The position numbers and the translations under genes are program-made. From contig JAOWCC010000577.1 of the NCBI GenBank assembly GCA_030867875.1, positions 84,983,740 to 85,047,739 on the forward strand: a DNA stretch of 64,000 bases. Reading direction: 5' to 3'. Positions 44,575 to 59,600 of the stretch are shown one piece after another. A model generated the notes under the pieces. It saw only the letters and a list, made by a program, of their open reading frames with translations. It did not search any database and was not told the origin of the DNA. Numbering within the stretch: position 1 is the stretch's first letter; each line of letters begins with the position of its first letter. This stretch comes from Actinernus sp. WN-2022 (taxonomy: Eukaryota; Cnidaria; Anthozoa; Actiniaria; Actinernidae).

Positions 44575-45074
44575 TTAATACCCTATCATGTGACCTTTGC
44601 CGTTTGCGCTAAAAACTTTTTCACAGAATGTTTCCATGGAGGGTTGTCAAATAATGCCATTTTCATGCAGTGTGACACTGTATTCTGGAAAAGAGAATTT
44701 TTTTTACAATTGATAATATGGTTTCAATGCAAACTGCAGGCATGGTTTAAAAGTGGGCGTGGCAGAGCACACGGTTGCCTGTGTACCAAAGTGTTCATCA
44801 CAATACAATCAACACAATGGGAATATGCATATCTAGTGGTTACGGCAAATCATTTCGATAAAGTTTAGCATTTGACCATCCCCCATACTTTAGGCCTTGG
44901 TTCTCGAAAACAGACAACTGACCTAGACAGAAGTGCTTTCATTTCTGCTCCTAGCTCCCGTATGGAAAGTTGTTTCGTATAAAAAGTCGTTGTAAAAATT
45001 CATCTGCACATGTCCATGCAATGCAGTGATTTTCAATGAAAATAACCATGATTTCAATTTTTTTGGTGTAATGT
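44575..45074. repeat. empty unit 1: spacer without the 1,013-bp element
   Basis: At 44575-44578 the preceding spacer's ATGT is followed by one TTAA and directly by TACCCTATCATG, exactly the sequence obtained by removing the element and one TTAA. The 500-bp spacer then follows unchanged. Confidence 0.97.
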
Positions 45075-47539
45075 TTAACCCTTTCACGCCCACCTACGGA
45101 ATTTTCCGTATTTTACTGGTTACTTGATTTGGGAGTTTCAGTCTGACAAAGTTTAAAGAGCTAGGCCCTGAGATTCCCACAAACCATAATGTATAGACAA
45201 GTGCTCCTAGTGAACTGCATTGGGCATGTCAACAAAGAATAATTTCATCTAAATCCTCCTTTCTTTGCATAAGTGAACTACAGGTTACATTATTTCATTT
45301 CAGAAAAAAAGACTAAAATAGCACTTCCAAAAATAATTATTTCTCCTCAGATTCTACATTTTCTCTCCAAAATGCATATTTCACATAACATTTAGAGTTT
45401 CATGGTTGCACTAACCTCACTTTCTGTCTCCCAACACCTAAACTTGCCCAGAACCAAGCCATTCTGTCCACAAGCACTTCACAACAAGCTAAATTCATCC
45501 ATAATGACCGCAACGCATGCCGGGAAATCCTACCAAACAGCGACATGGCCCTTCTCCCATCTTCATTCTTCAAAATATATACTAAGTCTAAAGCCATTTC
45601 GACCTAATACCTTCATATTGGAATCAATGGCAAGTAAATGGTGTCCAATATTCCAAAAAAGCTATGATAGGTGGCTCCAGACCCCCATTTATAAAGCCCA
45701 CGCTAAAGTGACAAAAGACGTCCTGGCCCATTCACGAGTGGGAAATGTGGCTCTTTCTCTGTCACAATAAACTGGCACAGACTCGCTTCTTTGAGAAAGT
45801 GCTGATTGAAGCTCTCATCAGACTTAATGATGTCCTCCAGCACTCTATAAATGGTGAAAAAGGCTTTAAAAAGCCTGAAATTCTCTGTATTCCTCCAAAC
45901 AAACTTCCTGCCAGCTCCCTTGTAATCTACAACTGCTTTCAAAATGGCCGTCTAAAAACTTTGAGCCCCCAGTATTATAGGTCAGTTGAAAATTCCATGG
46001 AAACAATGACTGTAGTTTACTTAGGGGGGGAGGGTTCTTATCGGCCTAGAAATAGCTAAAAATTGGTTCCAAAAACTCGGGCCTGAAAGGGTTAATACCC
46101 TATCATGTGACCTTTGCCGTTTGCGCTAAAAACTTTTTCACAGAATGTTTCCATGGAGGGTTGTCAAATAATGCCATTTTCATGCAGTGTGACACTGTAT
46201 TCTGGAAAAGAGAATTTTTTTTACAATTGATAATATGGTTTCAATGCAAACTGCAGGCATGGTTTAAAAGTGGGCGTGGCAGAGCACACGGTTGCCTGTG
46301 TACCAAAGTGTTCATCACAATACAATCAACACAATGGGAATATGCATATCTAGTGGTTACGGCAAATCATTTCGATAAAGTTTAGCATTTGACCATCCCC
46401 CATACTTTAGGCCTTGGTTCTCGAAAACAGACAACTGACCTAGACAGAAGTGCTTTCATTTCTGCTCCTAGCTCCCGTATGGAAAGTTGTTTCGTATAAA
46501 AAGTCGTTGTAAAAATTCATCTGCACATGTCCATGCAATGCAGTGATTTTCAATGAAAATAACCATGATTTCAATTTTTTTGGTGTAATGTTTAACCCTT
46601 TCACGCCCACCTACGGAATTTTCCGTATTTTACTGGTTACTTGATTTGGGAGTTTCAGTCTGACAAAGTTTAAAGAGCTAGGCCCTGAGATTCCCACAAA
46701 CCATAATGTATAGACAAGTGCTCCTAGTGAACTGCATTGGGCATGTCAACAAAGAATAATTTCATCTAAATCCTCCTTTCTTTGCATAAGTGAACTACAG
46801 GTTACATTATTTCATTTCAGAAAAAAAGACTAAAATAGCACTTCCAAAAATAATTATTTCTCCTCAGATTCTACATTTTCTCTCCAAAATGCATATTTCA
46901 CATAACATTTAGAGTTTCATGGTTGCACTAACCTCACTTTCTGTCTCCCAACACCTAAACTTGCCCAGAACCAAGCCATTCTGTCCACAAGCACTTCACA
47001 ACAAGCTAAATTCATCCATAATGACCGCAACGCATGCCGGGAAATCCTACCAAACAGCGACATGGCCCTTCTCCCATCTTCATTCTTCAAAATATATACT
47101 AAGTCTAAAGCCATTTCGACCTAATACCTTCATATTGGAATCAATGGCAAGTAAATGGTGTCCAATATTCCAAAAAAGCTATGATAGGTGGCTCCAGACC
47201 CCCATTTATAAAGCCCACGCTAAAGTGACAAAAGACGTCCTGGCCCATTCACGAGTGGGAAATGTGGCTCTTTCTCTGTCACAATAAACTGGCACAGACT
47301 CGCTTCTTTGAGAAAGTGCTGATTGAAGCTCTCATCAGACTTAATGATGTCCTCCAGCACTCTATAAATGGTGAAAAAGGCTTTAAAAAGCCTGAAATTC
47401 TCTGTATTCCTCCAAACAAACTTCCTGCCAGCTCCCTTGTAATCTACAACTGCTTTCAAAATGGCCGTCTAAAAACTTTGAGCCCCCAGTATTATAGGTC
47501 AGTTGAAAATTCCATGGAAACAATGACTGTAGTTTACTT

Positions 47540-47548
47540 AGGGGGGGG
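47540..47548. other. only sequence difference noticed between units: G8 instead of G7
   Basis: The unit starting at 46592 has one extra G in the run after TTTACTTA, making it 1,518 bp and shifting the frame of the recurrent 104-codon ORF. Homopolymer runs are error-prone, so this may be a sequencing error. Confidence 0.8.
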
Positions 47549-50500
47549 AGGGTTCTTATCGGCCTAGAAATAGCTAAAAATTGGTTCCAAAAACTCGGGC
47601 CTGAAAGGGTTAATACCCTATCATGTGACCTTTGCCGTTTGCGCTAAAAACTTTTTCACAGAATGTTTCCATGGAGGGTTGTCAAATAATGCCATTTTCA
47701 TGCAGTGTGACACTGTATTCTGGAAAAGAGAATTTTTTTTACAATTGATAATATGGTTTCAATGCAAACTGCAGGCATGGTTTAAAAGTGGGCGTGGCAG
47801 AGCACACGGTTGCCTGTGTACCAAAGTGTTCATCACAATACAATCAACACAATGGGAATATGCATATCTAGTGGTTACGGCAAATCATTTCGATAAAGTT
47901 TAGCATTTGACCATCCCCCATACTTTAGGCCTTGGTTCTCGAAAACAGACAACTGACCTAGACAGAAGTGCTTTCATTTCTGCTCCTAGCTCCCGTATGG
48001 AAAGTTGTTTCGTATAAAAAGTCGTTGTAAAAATTCATCTGCACATGTCCATGCAATGCAGTGATTTTCAATGAAAATAACCATGATTTCAATTTTTTTG
48101 GTGTAATGTTTAACCCTTTCACGCCCACCTACGGAATTTTCCGTATTTTACTGGTTACTTGATTTGGGAGTTTCAGTCTGACAAAGTTTAAAGAGCTAGG
48201 CCCTGAGATTCCCACAAACCATAATGTATAGACAAGTGCTCCTAGTGAACTGCATTGGGCATGTCAACAAAGAATAATTTCATCTAAATCCTCCTTTCTT
48301 TGCATAAGTGAACTACAGGTTACATTATTTCATTTCAGAAAAAAAGACTAAAATAGCACTTCCAAAAATAATTATTTCTCCTCAGATTCTACATTTTCTC
48401 TCCAAAATGCATATTTCACATAACATTTAGAGTTTCATGGTTGCACTAACCTCACTTTCTGTCTCCCAACACCTAAACTTGCCCAGAACCAAGCCATTCT
48501 GTCCACAAGCACTTCACAACAAGCTAAATTCATCCATAATGACCGCAACGCATGCCGGGAAATCCTACCAAACAGCGACATGGCCCTTCTCCCATCTTCA
48601 TTCTTCAAAATATATACTAAGTCTAAAGCCATTTCGACCTAATACCTTCATATTGGAATCAATGGCAAGTAAATGGTGTCCAATATTCCAAAAAAGCTAT
48701 GATAGGTGGCTCCAGACCCCCATTTATAAAGCCCACGCTAAAGTGACAAAAGACGTCCTGGCCCATTCACGAGTGGGAAATGTGGCTCTTTCTCTGTCAC
48801 AATAAACTGGCACAGACTCGCTTCTTTGAGAAAGTGCTGATTGAAGCTCTCATCAGACTTAATGATGTCCTCCAGCACTCTATAAATGGTGAAAAAGGCT
48901 TTAAAAAGCCTGAAATTCTCTGTATTCCTCCAAACAAACTTCCTGCCAGCTCCCTTGTAATCTACAACTGCTTTCAAAATGGCCGTCTAAAAACTTTGAG
49001 CCCCCAGTATTATAGGTCAGTTGAAAATTCCATGGAAACAATGACTGTAGTTTACTTAGGGGGGGAGGGTTCTTATCGGCCTAGAAATAGCTAAAAATTG
49101 GTTCCAAAAACTCGGGCCTGAAAGGGTTAATACCCTATCATGTGACCTTTGCCGTTTGCGCTAAAAACTTTTTCACAGAATGTTTCCATGGAGGGTTGTC
49201 AAATAATGCCATTTTCATGCAGTGTGACACTGTATTCTGGAAAAGAGAATTTTTTTTACAATTGATAATATGGTTTCAATGCAAACTGCAGGCATGGTTT
49301 AAAAGTGGGCGTGGCAGAGCACACGGTTGCCTGTGTACCAAAGTGTTCATCACAATACAATCAACACAATGGGAATATGCATATCTAGTGGTTACGGCAA
49401 ATCATTTCGATAAAGTTTAGCATTTGACCATCCCCCATACTTTAGGCCTTGGTTCTCGAAAACAGACAACTGACCTAGACAGAAGTGCTTTCATTTCTGC
49501 TCCTAGCTCCCGTATGGAAAGTTGTTTCGTATAAAAAGTCGTTGTAAAAATTCATCTGCACATGTCCATGCAATGCAGTGATTTTCAATGAAAATAACCA
49601 TGATTTCAATTTTTTTGGTGTAATGTTTAACCCTTTCACGCCCACCTACGGAATTTTCCGTATTTTACTGGTTACTTGATTTGGGAGTTTCAGTCTGACA
49701 AAGTTTAAAGAGCTAGGCCCTGAGATTCCCACAAACCATAATGTATAGACAAGTGCTCCTAGTGAACTGCATTGGGCATGTCAACAAAGAATAATTTCAT
49801 CTAAATCCTCCTTTCTTTGCATAAGTGAACTACAGGTTACATTATTTCATTTCAGAAAAAAAGACTAAAATAGCACTTCCAAAAATAATTATTTCTCCTC
49901 AGATTCTACATTTTCTCTCCAAAATGCATATTTCACATAACATTTAGAGTTTCATGGTTGCACTAACCTCACTTTCTGTCTCCCAACACCTAAACTTGCC
50001 CAGAACCAAGCCATTCTGTCCACAAGCACTTCACAACAAGCTAAATTCATCCATAATGACCGCAACGCATGCCGGGAAATCCTACCAAACAGCGACATGG
50101 CCCTTCTCCCATCTTCATTCTTCAAAATATATACTAAGTCTAAAGCCATTTCGACCTAATACCTTCATATTGGAATCAATGGCAAGTAAATGGTGTCCAA
50201 TATTCCAAAAAAGCTATGATAGGTGGCTCCAGACCCCCATTTATAAAGCCCACGCTAAAGTGACAAAAGACGTCCTGGCCCATTCACGAGTGGGAAATGT
50301 GGCTCTTTCTCTGTCACAATAAACTGGCACAGACTCGCTTCTTTGAGAAAGTGCTGATTGAAGCTCTCATCAGACTTAATGATGTCCTCCAGCACTCTAT
50401 AAATGGTGAAAAAGGCTTTAAAAAGCCTGAAATTCTCTGTATTCCTCCAAACAAACTTCCTGCCAGCTCCCTTGTAATCTACAACTGCTTTCAAAATGGC

Positions 50501-52660
50501 CGTCTAAAAACTTTGAGCCCCCAGTATTATAGGTCAGTTGAAAATTCCATGGAAACAATGACTGTAGTTTACTTAGGGGGGGAGGGTTCTTATCGGCCTA
50601 GAAATAGCTAAAAATTGGTTCCAAAAACTCGGGCCTGAAAGGGTTAATACCCTATCATGTGACCTTTGCCGTTTGCGCTAAAAACTTTTTCACAGAATGT
50701 TTCCATGGAGGGTTGTCAAATAATGCCATTTTCATGCAGTGTGACACTGTATTCTGGAAAAGAGAATTTTTTTTACAATTGATAATATGGTTTCAATGCA
50801 AACTGCAGGCATGGTTTAAAAGTGGGCGTGGCAGAGCACACGGTTGCCTGTGTACCAAAGTGTTCATCACAATACAATCAACACAATGGGAATATGCATA
50901 TCTAGTGGTTACGGCAAATCATTTCGATAAAGTTTAGCATTTGACCATCCCCCATACTTTAGGCCTTGGTTCTCGAAAACAGACAACTGACCTAGACAGA
51001 AGTGCTTTCATTTCTGCTCCTAGCTCCCGTATGGAAAGTTGTTTCGTATAAAAAGTCGTTGTAAAAATTCATCTGCACATGTCCATGCAATGCAGTGATT
51101 TTCAATGAAAATAACCATGATTTCAATTTTTTTGGTGTAATGTTTAACCCTTTCACGCCCACCTACGGAATTTTCCGTATTTTACTGGTTACTTGATTTG
51201 GGAGTTTCAGTCTGACAAAGTTTAAAGAGCTAGGCCCTGAGATTCCCACAAACCATAATGTATAGACAAGTGCTCCTAGTGAACTGCATTGGGCATGTCA
51301 ACAAAGAATAATTTCATCTAAATCCTCCTTTCTTTGCATAAGTGAACTACAGGTTACATTATTTCATTTCAGAAAAAAAGACTAAAATAGCACTTCCAAA
51401 AATAATTATTTCTCCTCAGATTCTACATTTTCTCTCCAAAATGCATATTTCACATAACATTTAGAGTTTCATGGTTGCACTAACCTCACTTTCTGTCTCC
51501 CAACACCTAAACTTGCCCAGAACCAAGCCATTCTGTCCACAAGCACTTCACAACAAGCTAAATTCATCCATAATGACCGCAACGCATGCCGGGAAATCCT
51601 ACCAAACAGCGACATGGCCCTTCTCCCATCTTCATTCTTCAAAATATATACTAAGTCTAAAGCCATTTCGACCTAATACCTTCATATTGGAATCAATGGC
51701 AAGTAAATGGTGTCCAATATTCCAAAAAAGCTATGATAGGTGGCTCCAGACCCCCATTTATAAAGCCCACGCTAAAGTGACAAAAGACGTCCTGGCCCAT
51801 TCACGAGTGGGAAATGTGGCTCTTTCTCTGTCACAATAAACTGGCACAGACTCGCTTCTTTGAGAAAGTGCTGATTGAAGCTCTCATCAGACTTAATGAT
51901 GTCCTCCAGCACTCTATAAATGGTGAAAAAGGCTTTAAAAAGCCTGAAATTCTCTGTATTCCTCCAAACAAACTTCCTGCCAGCTCCCTTGTAATCTACA
52001 ACTGCTTTCAAAATGGCCGTCTAAAAACTTTGAGCCCCCAGTATTATAGGTCAGTTGAAAATTCCATGGAAACAATGACTGTAGTTTACTTAGGGGGGGA
52101 GGGTTCTTATCGGCCTAGAAATAGCTAAAAATTGGTTCCAAAAACTCGGGCCTGAAAGGGTTAATACCCTATCATGTGACCTTTGCCGTTTGCGCTAAAA
52201 ACTTTTTCACAGAATGTTTCCATGGAGGGTTGTCAAATAATGCCATTTTCATGCAGTGTGACACTGTATTCTGGAAAAGAGAATTTTTTTTACAATTGAT
52301 AATATGGTTTCAATGCAAACTGCAGGCATGGTTTAAAAGTGGGCGTGGCAGAGCACACGGTTGCCTGTGTACCAAAGTGTTCATCACAATACAATCAACA
52401 CAATGGGAATATGCATATCTAGTGGTTACGGCAAATCATTTCGATAAAGTTTAGCATTTGACCATCCCCCATACTTTAGGCCTTGGTTCTCGAAAACAGA
52501 CAACTGACCTAGACAGAAGTGCTTTCATTTCTGCTCCTAGCTCCCGTATGGAAAGTTGTTTCGTATAAAAAGTCGTTGTAAAAATTCATCTGCACATGTC
52601 CATGCAATGCAGTGATTTTCAATGAAAATAACCATGATTTCAATTTTTTTGGTGTAATGT

Positions 52661-53160
52661 TTAATACCCTATCATGTGACCTTTGCCGTTTGCGCTAAAA
52701 ACTTTTTCACAGAATGTTTCCATGGAGGGTTGTCAAATAATGCCATTTTCATGCAGTGTGACACTGTATTCTGGAAAAGAGAATTTTTTTTACAATTGAT
52801 AATATGGTTTCAATGCAAACTGCAGGCATGGTTTAAAAGTGGGCGTGGCAGAGCACACGGTTGCCTGTGTACCAAAGTGTTCATCACAATACAATCAACA
52901 CAATGGGAATATGCATATCTAGTGGTTACGGCAAATCATTTCGATAAAGTTTAGCATTTGACCATCCCCCATACTTTAGGCCTTGGTTCTCGAAAACAGA
53001 CAACTGACCTAGACAGAAGTGCTTTCATTTCTGCTCCTAGCTCCCGTATGGAAAGTTGTTTCGTATAAAAAGTCGTTGTAAAAATTCATCTGCACATGTC
53101 CATGCAATGCAGTGATTTTCAATGAAAATAACCATGATTTCAATTTTTTTGGTGTAATGT
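52661..53160. repeat. empty unit 2
   Basis: Same junction (ATGT, TTAA, TACCCTATC) at 52661. The next long unit begins at 53161. Confidence 0.97.
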
Positions 53161-56100
53161 TTAACCCTTTCACGCCCACCTACGGAATTTTCCGTATTTT
53201 ACTGGTTACTTGATTTGGGAGTTTCAGTCTGACAAAGTTTAAAGAGCTAGGCCCTGAGATTCCCACAAACCATAATGTATAGACAAGTGCTCCTAGTGAA
53301 CTGCATTGGGCATGTCAACAAAGAATAATTTCATCTAAATCCTCCTTTCTTTGCATAAGTGAACTACAGGTTACATTATTTCATTTCAGAAAAAAAGACT
53401 AAAATAGCACTTCCAAAAATAATTATTTCTCCTCAGATTCTACATTTTCTCTCCAAAATGCATATTTCACATAACATTTAGAGTTTCATGGTTGCACTAA
53501 CCTCACTTTCTGTCTCCCAACACCTAAACTTGCCCAGAACCAAGCCATTCTGTCCACAAGCACTTCACAACAAGCTAAATTCATCCATAATGACCGCAAC
53601 GCATGCCGGGAAATCCTACCAAACAGCGACATGGCCCTTCTCCCATCTTCATTCTTCAAAATATATACTAAGTCTAAAGCCATTTCGACCTAATACCTTC
53701 ATATTGGAATCAATGGCAAGTAAATGGTGTCCAATATTCCAAAAAAGCTATGATAGGTGGCTCCAGACCCCCATTTATAAAGCCCACGCTAAAGTGACAA
53801 AAGACGTCCTGGCCCATTCACGAGTGGGAAATGTGGCTCTTTCTCTGTCACAATAAACTGGCACAGACTCGCTTCTTTGAGAAAGTGCTGATTGAAGCTC
53901 TCATCAGACTTAATGATGTCCTCCAGCACTCTATAAATGGTGAAAAAGGCTTTAAAAAGCCTGAAATTCTCTGTATTCCTCCAAACAAACTTCCTGCCAG
54001 CTCCCTTGTAATCTACAACTGCTTTCAAAATGGCCGTCTAAAAACTTTGAGCCCCCAGTATTATAGGTCAGTTGAAAATTCCATGGAAACAATGACTGTA
54101 GTTTACTTAGGGGGGGAGGGTTCTTATCGGCCTAGAAATAGCTAAAAATTGGTTCCAAAAACTCGGGCCTGAAAGGGTTAATACCCTATCATGTGACCTT
54201 TGCCGTTTGCGCTAAAAACTTTTTCACAGAATGTTTCCATGGAGGGTTGTCAAATAATGCCATTTTCATGCAGTGTGACACTGTATTCTGGAAAAGAGAA
54301 TTTTTTTTACAATTGATAATATGGTTTCAATGCAAACTGCAGGCATGGTTTAAAAGTGGGCGTGGCAGAGCACACGGTTGCCTGTGTACCAAAGTGTTCA
54401 TCACAATACAATCAACACAATGGGAATATGCATATCTAGTGGTTACGGCAAATCATTTCGATAAAGTTTAGCATTTGACCATCCCCCATACTTTAGGCCT
54501 TGGTTCTCGAAAACAGACAACTGACCTAGACAGAAGTGCTTTCATTTCTGCTCCTAGCTCCCGTATGGAAAGTTGTTTCGTATAAAAAGTCGTTGTAAAA
54601 ATTCATCTGCACATGTCCATGCAATGCAGTGATTTTCAATGAAAATAACCATGATTTCAATTTTTTTGGTGTAATGTTTAACCCTTTCACGCCCACCTAC
54701 GGAATTTTCCGTATTTTACTGGTTACTTGATTTGGGAGTTTCAGTCTGACAAAGTTTAAAGAGCTAGGCCCTGAGATTCCCACAAACCATAATGTATAGA
54801 CAAGTGCTCCTAGTGAACTGCATTGGGCATGTCAACAAAGAATAATTTCATCTAAATCCTCCTTTCTTTGCATAAGTGAACTACAGGTTACATTATTTCA
54901 TTTCAGAAAAAAAGACTAAAATAGCACTTCCAAAAATAATTATTTCTCCTCAGATTCTACATTTTCTCTCCAAAATGCATATTTCACATAACATTTAGAG
55001 TTTCATGGTTGCACTAACCTCACTTTCTGTCTCCCAACACCTAAACTTGCCCAGAACCAAGCCATTCTGTCCACAAGCACTTCACAACAAGCTAAATTCA
55101 TCCATAATGACCGCAACGCATGCCGGGAAATCCTACCAAACAGCGACATGGCCCTTCTCCCATCTTCATTCTTCAAAATATATACTAAGTCTAAAGCCAT
55201 TTCGACCTAATACCTTCATATTGGAATCAATGGCAAGTAAATGGTGTCCAATATTCCAAAAAAGCTATGATAGGTGGCTCCAGACCCCCATTTATAAAGC
55301 CCACGCTAAAGTGACAAAAGACGTCCTGGCCCATTCACGAGTGGGAAATGTGGCTCTTTCTCTGTCACAATAAACTGGCACAGACTCGCTTCTTTGAGAA
55401 AGTGCTGATTGAAGCTCTCATCAGACTTAATGATGTCCTCCAGCACTCTATAAATGGTGAAAAAGGCTTTAAAAAGCCTGAAATTCTCTGTATTCCTCCA
55501 AACAAACTTCCTGCCAGCTCCCTTGTAATCTACAACTGCTTTCAAAATGGCCGTCTAAAAACTTTGAGCCCCCAGTATTATAGGTCAGTTGAAAATTCCA
55601 TGGAAACAATGACTGTAGTTTACTTAGGGGGGGAGGGTTCTTATCGGCCTAGAAATAGCTAAAAATTGGTTCCAAAAACTCGGGCCTGAAAGGGTTAATA
55701 CCCTATCATGTGACCTTTGCCGTTTGCGCTAAAAACTTTTTCACAGAATGTTTCCATGGAGGGTTGTCAAATAATGCCATTTTCATGCAGTGTGACACTG
55801 TATTCTGGAAAAGAGAATTTTTTTTACAATTGATAATATGGTTTCAATGCAAACTGCAGGCATGGTTTAAAAGTGGGCGTGGCAGAGCACACGGTTGCCT
55901 GTGTACCAAAGTGTTCATCACAATACAATCAACACAATGGGAATATGCATATCTAGTGGTTACGGCAAATCATTTCGATAAAGTTTAGCATTTGACCATC
56001 CCCCATACTTTAGGCCTTGGTTCTCGAAAACAGACAACTGACCTAGACAGAAGTGCTTTCATTTCTGCTCCTAGCTCCCGTATGGAAAGTTGTTTCGTAT

Positions 56101-56194
56101 AAAAAGTCGTTGTAAAAATTCATCTGCACATGTCCATGCAATGCAGTGATTTTCAATGAAAATAACCATGATTTCAATTTTTTTGGTGTAATGT

Positions 56195-56694
56195 TTAATA
56201 CCCTATCATGTGACCTTTGCCGTTTGCGCTAAAAACTTTTTCACAGAATGTTTCCATGGAGGGTTGTCAAATAATGCCATTTTCATGCAGTGTGACACTG
56301 TATTCTGGAAAAGAGAATTTTTTTTACAATTGATAATATGGTTTCAATGCAAACTGCAGGCATGGTTTAAAAGTGGGCGTGGCAGAGCACACGGTTGCCT
56401 GTGTACCAAAGTGTTCATCACAATACAATCAACACAATGGGAATATGCATATCTAGTGGTTACGGCAAATCATTTCGATAAAGTTTAGCATTTGACCATC
56501 CCCCATACTTTAGGCCTTGGTTCTCGAAAACAGACAACTGACCTAGACAGAAGTGCTTTCATTTCTGCTCCTAGCTCCCGTATGGAAAGTTGTTTCGTAT
56601 AAAAAGTCGTTGTAAAAATTCATCTGCACATGTCCATGCAATGCAGTGATTTTCAATGAAAATAACCATGATTTCAATTTTTTTGGTGTAATGT
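56195..56694. repeat. empty unit 3
   Basis: Same junction at 56195. Only one long unit (54678) separates it from the preceding short-unit region, so spacing of empty units is irregular (8, 5, 2 and at least 5 long units between them). Confidence 0.97.
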
Positions 56695-59600
56695 TTAACC
56701 CTTTCACGCCCACCTACGGAATTTTCCGTATTTTACTGGTTACTTGATTTGGGAGTTTCAGTCTGACAAAGTTTAAAGAGCTAGGCCCTGAGATTCCCAC
56801 AAACCATAATGTATAGACAAGTGCTCCTAGTGAACTGCATTGGGCATGTCAACAAAGAATAATTTCATCTAAATCCTCCTTTCTTTGCATAAGTGAACTA
56901 CAGGTTACATTATTTCATTTCAGAAAAAAAGACTAAAATAGCACTTCCAAAAATAATTATTTCTCCTCAGATTCTACATTTTCTCTCCAAAATGCATATT
57001 TCACATAACATTTAGAGTTTCATGGTTGCACTAACCTCACTTTCTGTCTCCCAACACCTAAACTTGCCCAGAACCAAGCCATTCTGTCCACAAGCACTTC
57101 ACAACAAGCTAAATTCATCCATAATGACCGCAACGCATGCCGGGAAATCCTACCAAACAGCGACATGGCCCTTCTCCCATCTTCATTCTTCAAAATATAT
57201 ACTAAGTCTAAAGCCATTTCGACCTAATACCTTCATATTGGAATCAATGGCAAGTAAATGGTGTCCAATATTCCAAAAAAGCTATGATAGGTGGCTCCAG
57301 ACCCCCATTTATAAAGCCCACGCTAAAGTGACAAAAGACGTCCTGGCCCATTCACGAGTGGGAAATGTGGCTCTTTCTCTGTCACAATAAACTGGCACAG
57401 ACTCGCTTCTTTGAGAAAGTGCTGATTGAAGCTCTCATCAGACTTAATGATGTCCTCCAGCACTCTATAAATGGTGAAAAAGGCTTTAAAAAGCCTGAAA
57501 TTCTCTGTATTCCTCCAAACAAACTTCCTGCCAGCTCCCTTGTAATCTACAACTGCTTTCAAAATGGCCGTCTAAAAACTTTGAGCCCCCAGTATTATAG
57601 GTCAGTTGAAAATTCCATGGAAACAATGACTGTAGTTTACTTAGGGGGGGAGGGTTCTTATCGGCCTAGAAATAGCTAAAAATTGGTTCCAAAAACTCGG
57701 GCCTGAAAGGGTTAATACCCTATCATGTGACCTTTGCCGTTTGCGCTAAAAACTTTTTCACAGAATGTTTCCATGGAGGGTTGTCAAATAATGCCATTTT
57801 CATGCAGTGTGACACTGTATTCTGGAAAAGAGAATTTTTTTTACAATTGATAATATGGTTTCAATGCAAACTGCAGGCATGGTTTAAAAGTGGGCGTGGC
57901 AGAGCACACGGTTGCCTGTGTACCAAAGTGTTCATCACAATACAATCAACACAATGGGAATATGCATATCTAGTGGTTACGGCAAATCATTTCGATAAAG
58001 TTTAGCATTTGACCATCCCCCATACTTTAGGCCTTGGTTCTCGAAAACAGACAACTGACCTAGACAGAAGTGCTTTCATTTCTGCTCCTAGCTCCCGTAT
58101 GGAAAGTTGTTTCGTATAAAAAGTCGTTGTAAAAATTCATCTGCACATGTCCATGCAATGCAGTGATTTTCAATGAAAATAACCATGATTTCAATTTTTT
58201 TGGTGTAATGTTTAACCCTTTCACGCCCACCTACGGAATTTTCCGTATTTTACTGGTTACTTGATTTGGGAGTTTCAGTCTGACAAAGTTTAAAGAGCTA
58301 GGCCCTGAGATTCCCACAAACCATAATGTATAGACAAGTGCTCCTAGTGAACTGCATTGGGCATGTCAACAAAGAATAATTTCATCTAAATCCTCCTTTC
58401 TTTGCATAAGTGAACTACAGGTTACATTATTTCATTTCAGAAAAAAAGACTAAAATAGCACTTCCAAAAATAATTATTTCTCCTCAGATTCTACATTTTC
58501 TCTCCAAAATGCATATTTCACATAACATTTAGAGTTTCATGGTTGCACTAACCTCACTTTCTGTCTCCCAACACCTAAACTTGCCCAGAACCAAGCCATT
58601 CTGTCCACAAGCACTTCACAACAAGCTAAATTCATCCATAATGACCGCAACGCATGCCGGGAAATCCTACCAAACAGCGACATGGCCCTTCTCCCATCTT
58701 CATTCTTCAAAATATATACTAAGTCTAAAGCCATTTCGACCTAATACCTTCATATTGGAATCAATGGCAAGTAAATGGTGTCCAATATTCCAAAAAAGCT
58801 ATGATAGGTGGCTCCAGACCCCCATTTATAAAGCCCACGCTAAAGTGACAAAAGACGTCCTGGCCCATTCACGAGTGGGAAATGTGGCTCTTTCTCTGTC
58901 ACAATAAACTGGCACAGACTCGCTTCTTTGAGAAAGTGCTGATTGAAGCTCTCATCAGACTTAATGATGTCCTCCAGCACTCTATAAATGGTGAAAAAGG
59001 CTTTAAAAAGCCTGAAATTCTCTGTATTCCTCCAAACAAACTTCCTGCCAGCTCCCTTGTAATCTACAACTGCTTTCAAAATGGCCGTCTAAAAACTTTG
59101 AGCCCCCAGTATTATAGGTCAGTTGAAAATTCCATGGAAACAATGACTGTAGTTTACTTAGGGGGGGAGGGTTCTTATCGGCCTAGAAATAGCTAAAAAT
59201 TGGTTCCAAAAACTCGGGCCTGAAAGGGTTAATACCCTATCATGTGACCTTTGCCGTTTGCGCTAAAAACTTTTTCACAGAATGTTTCCATGGAGGGTTG
59301 TCAAATAATGCCATTTTCATGCAGTGTGACACTGTATTCTGGAAAAGAGAATTTTTTTTACAATTGATAATATGGTTTCAATGCAAACTGCAGGCATGGT
59401 TTAAAAGTGGGCGTGGCAGAGCACACGGTTGCCTGTGTACCAAAGTGTTCATCACAATACAATCAACACAATGGGAATATGCATATCTAGTGGTTACGGC
59501 AAATCATTTCGATAAAGTTTAGCATTTGACCATCCCCCATACTTTAGGCCTTGGTTCTCGAAAACAGACAACTGACCTAGACAGAAGTGCTTTCATTTCT

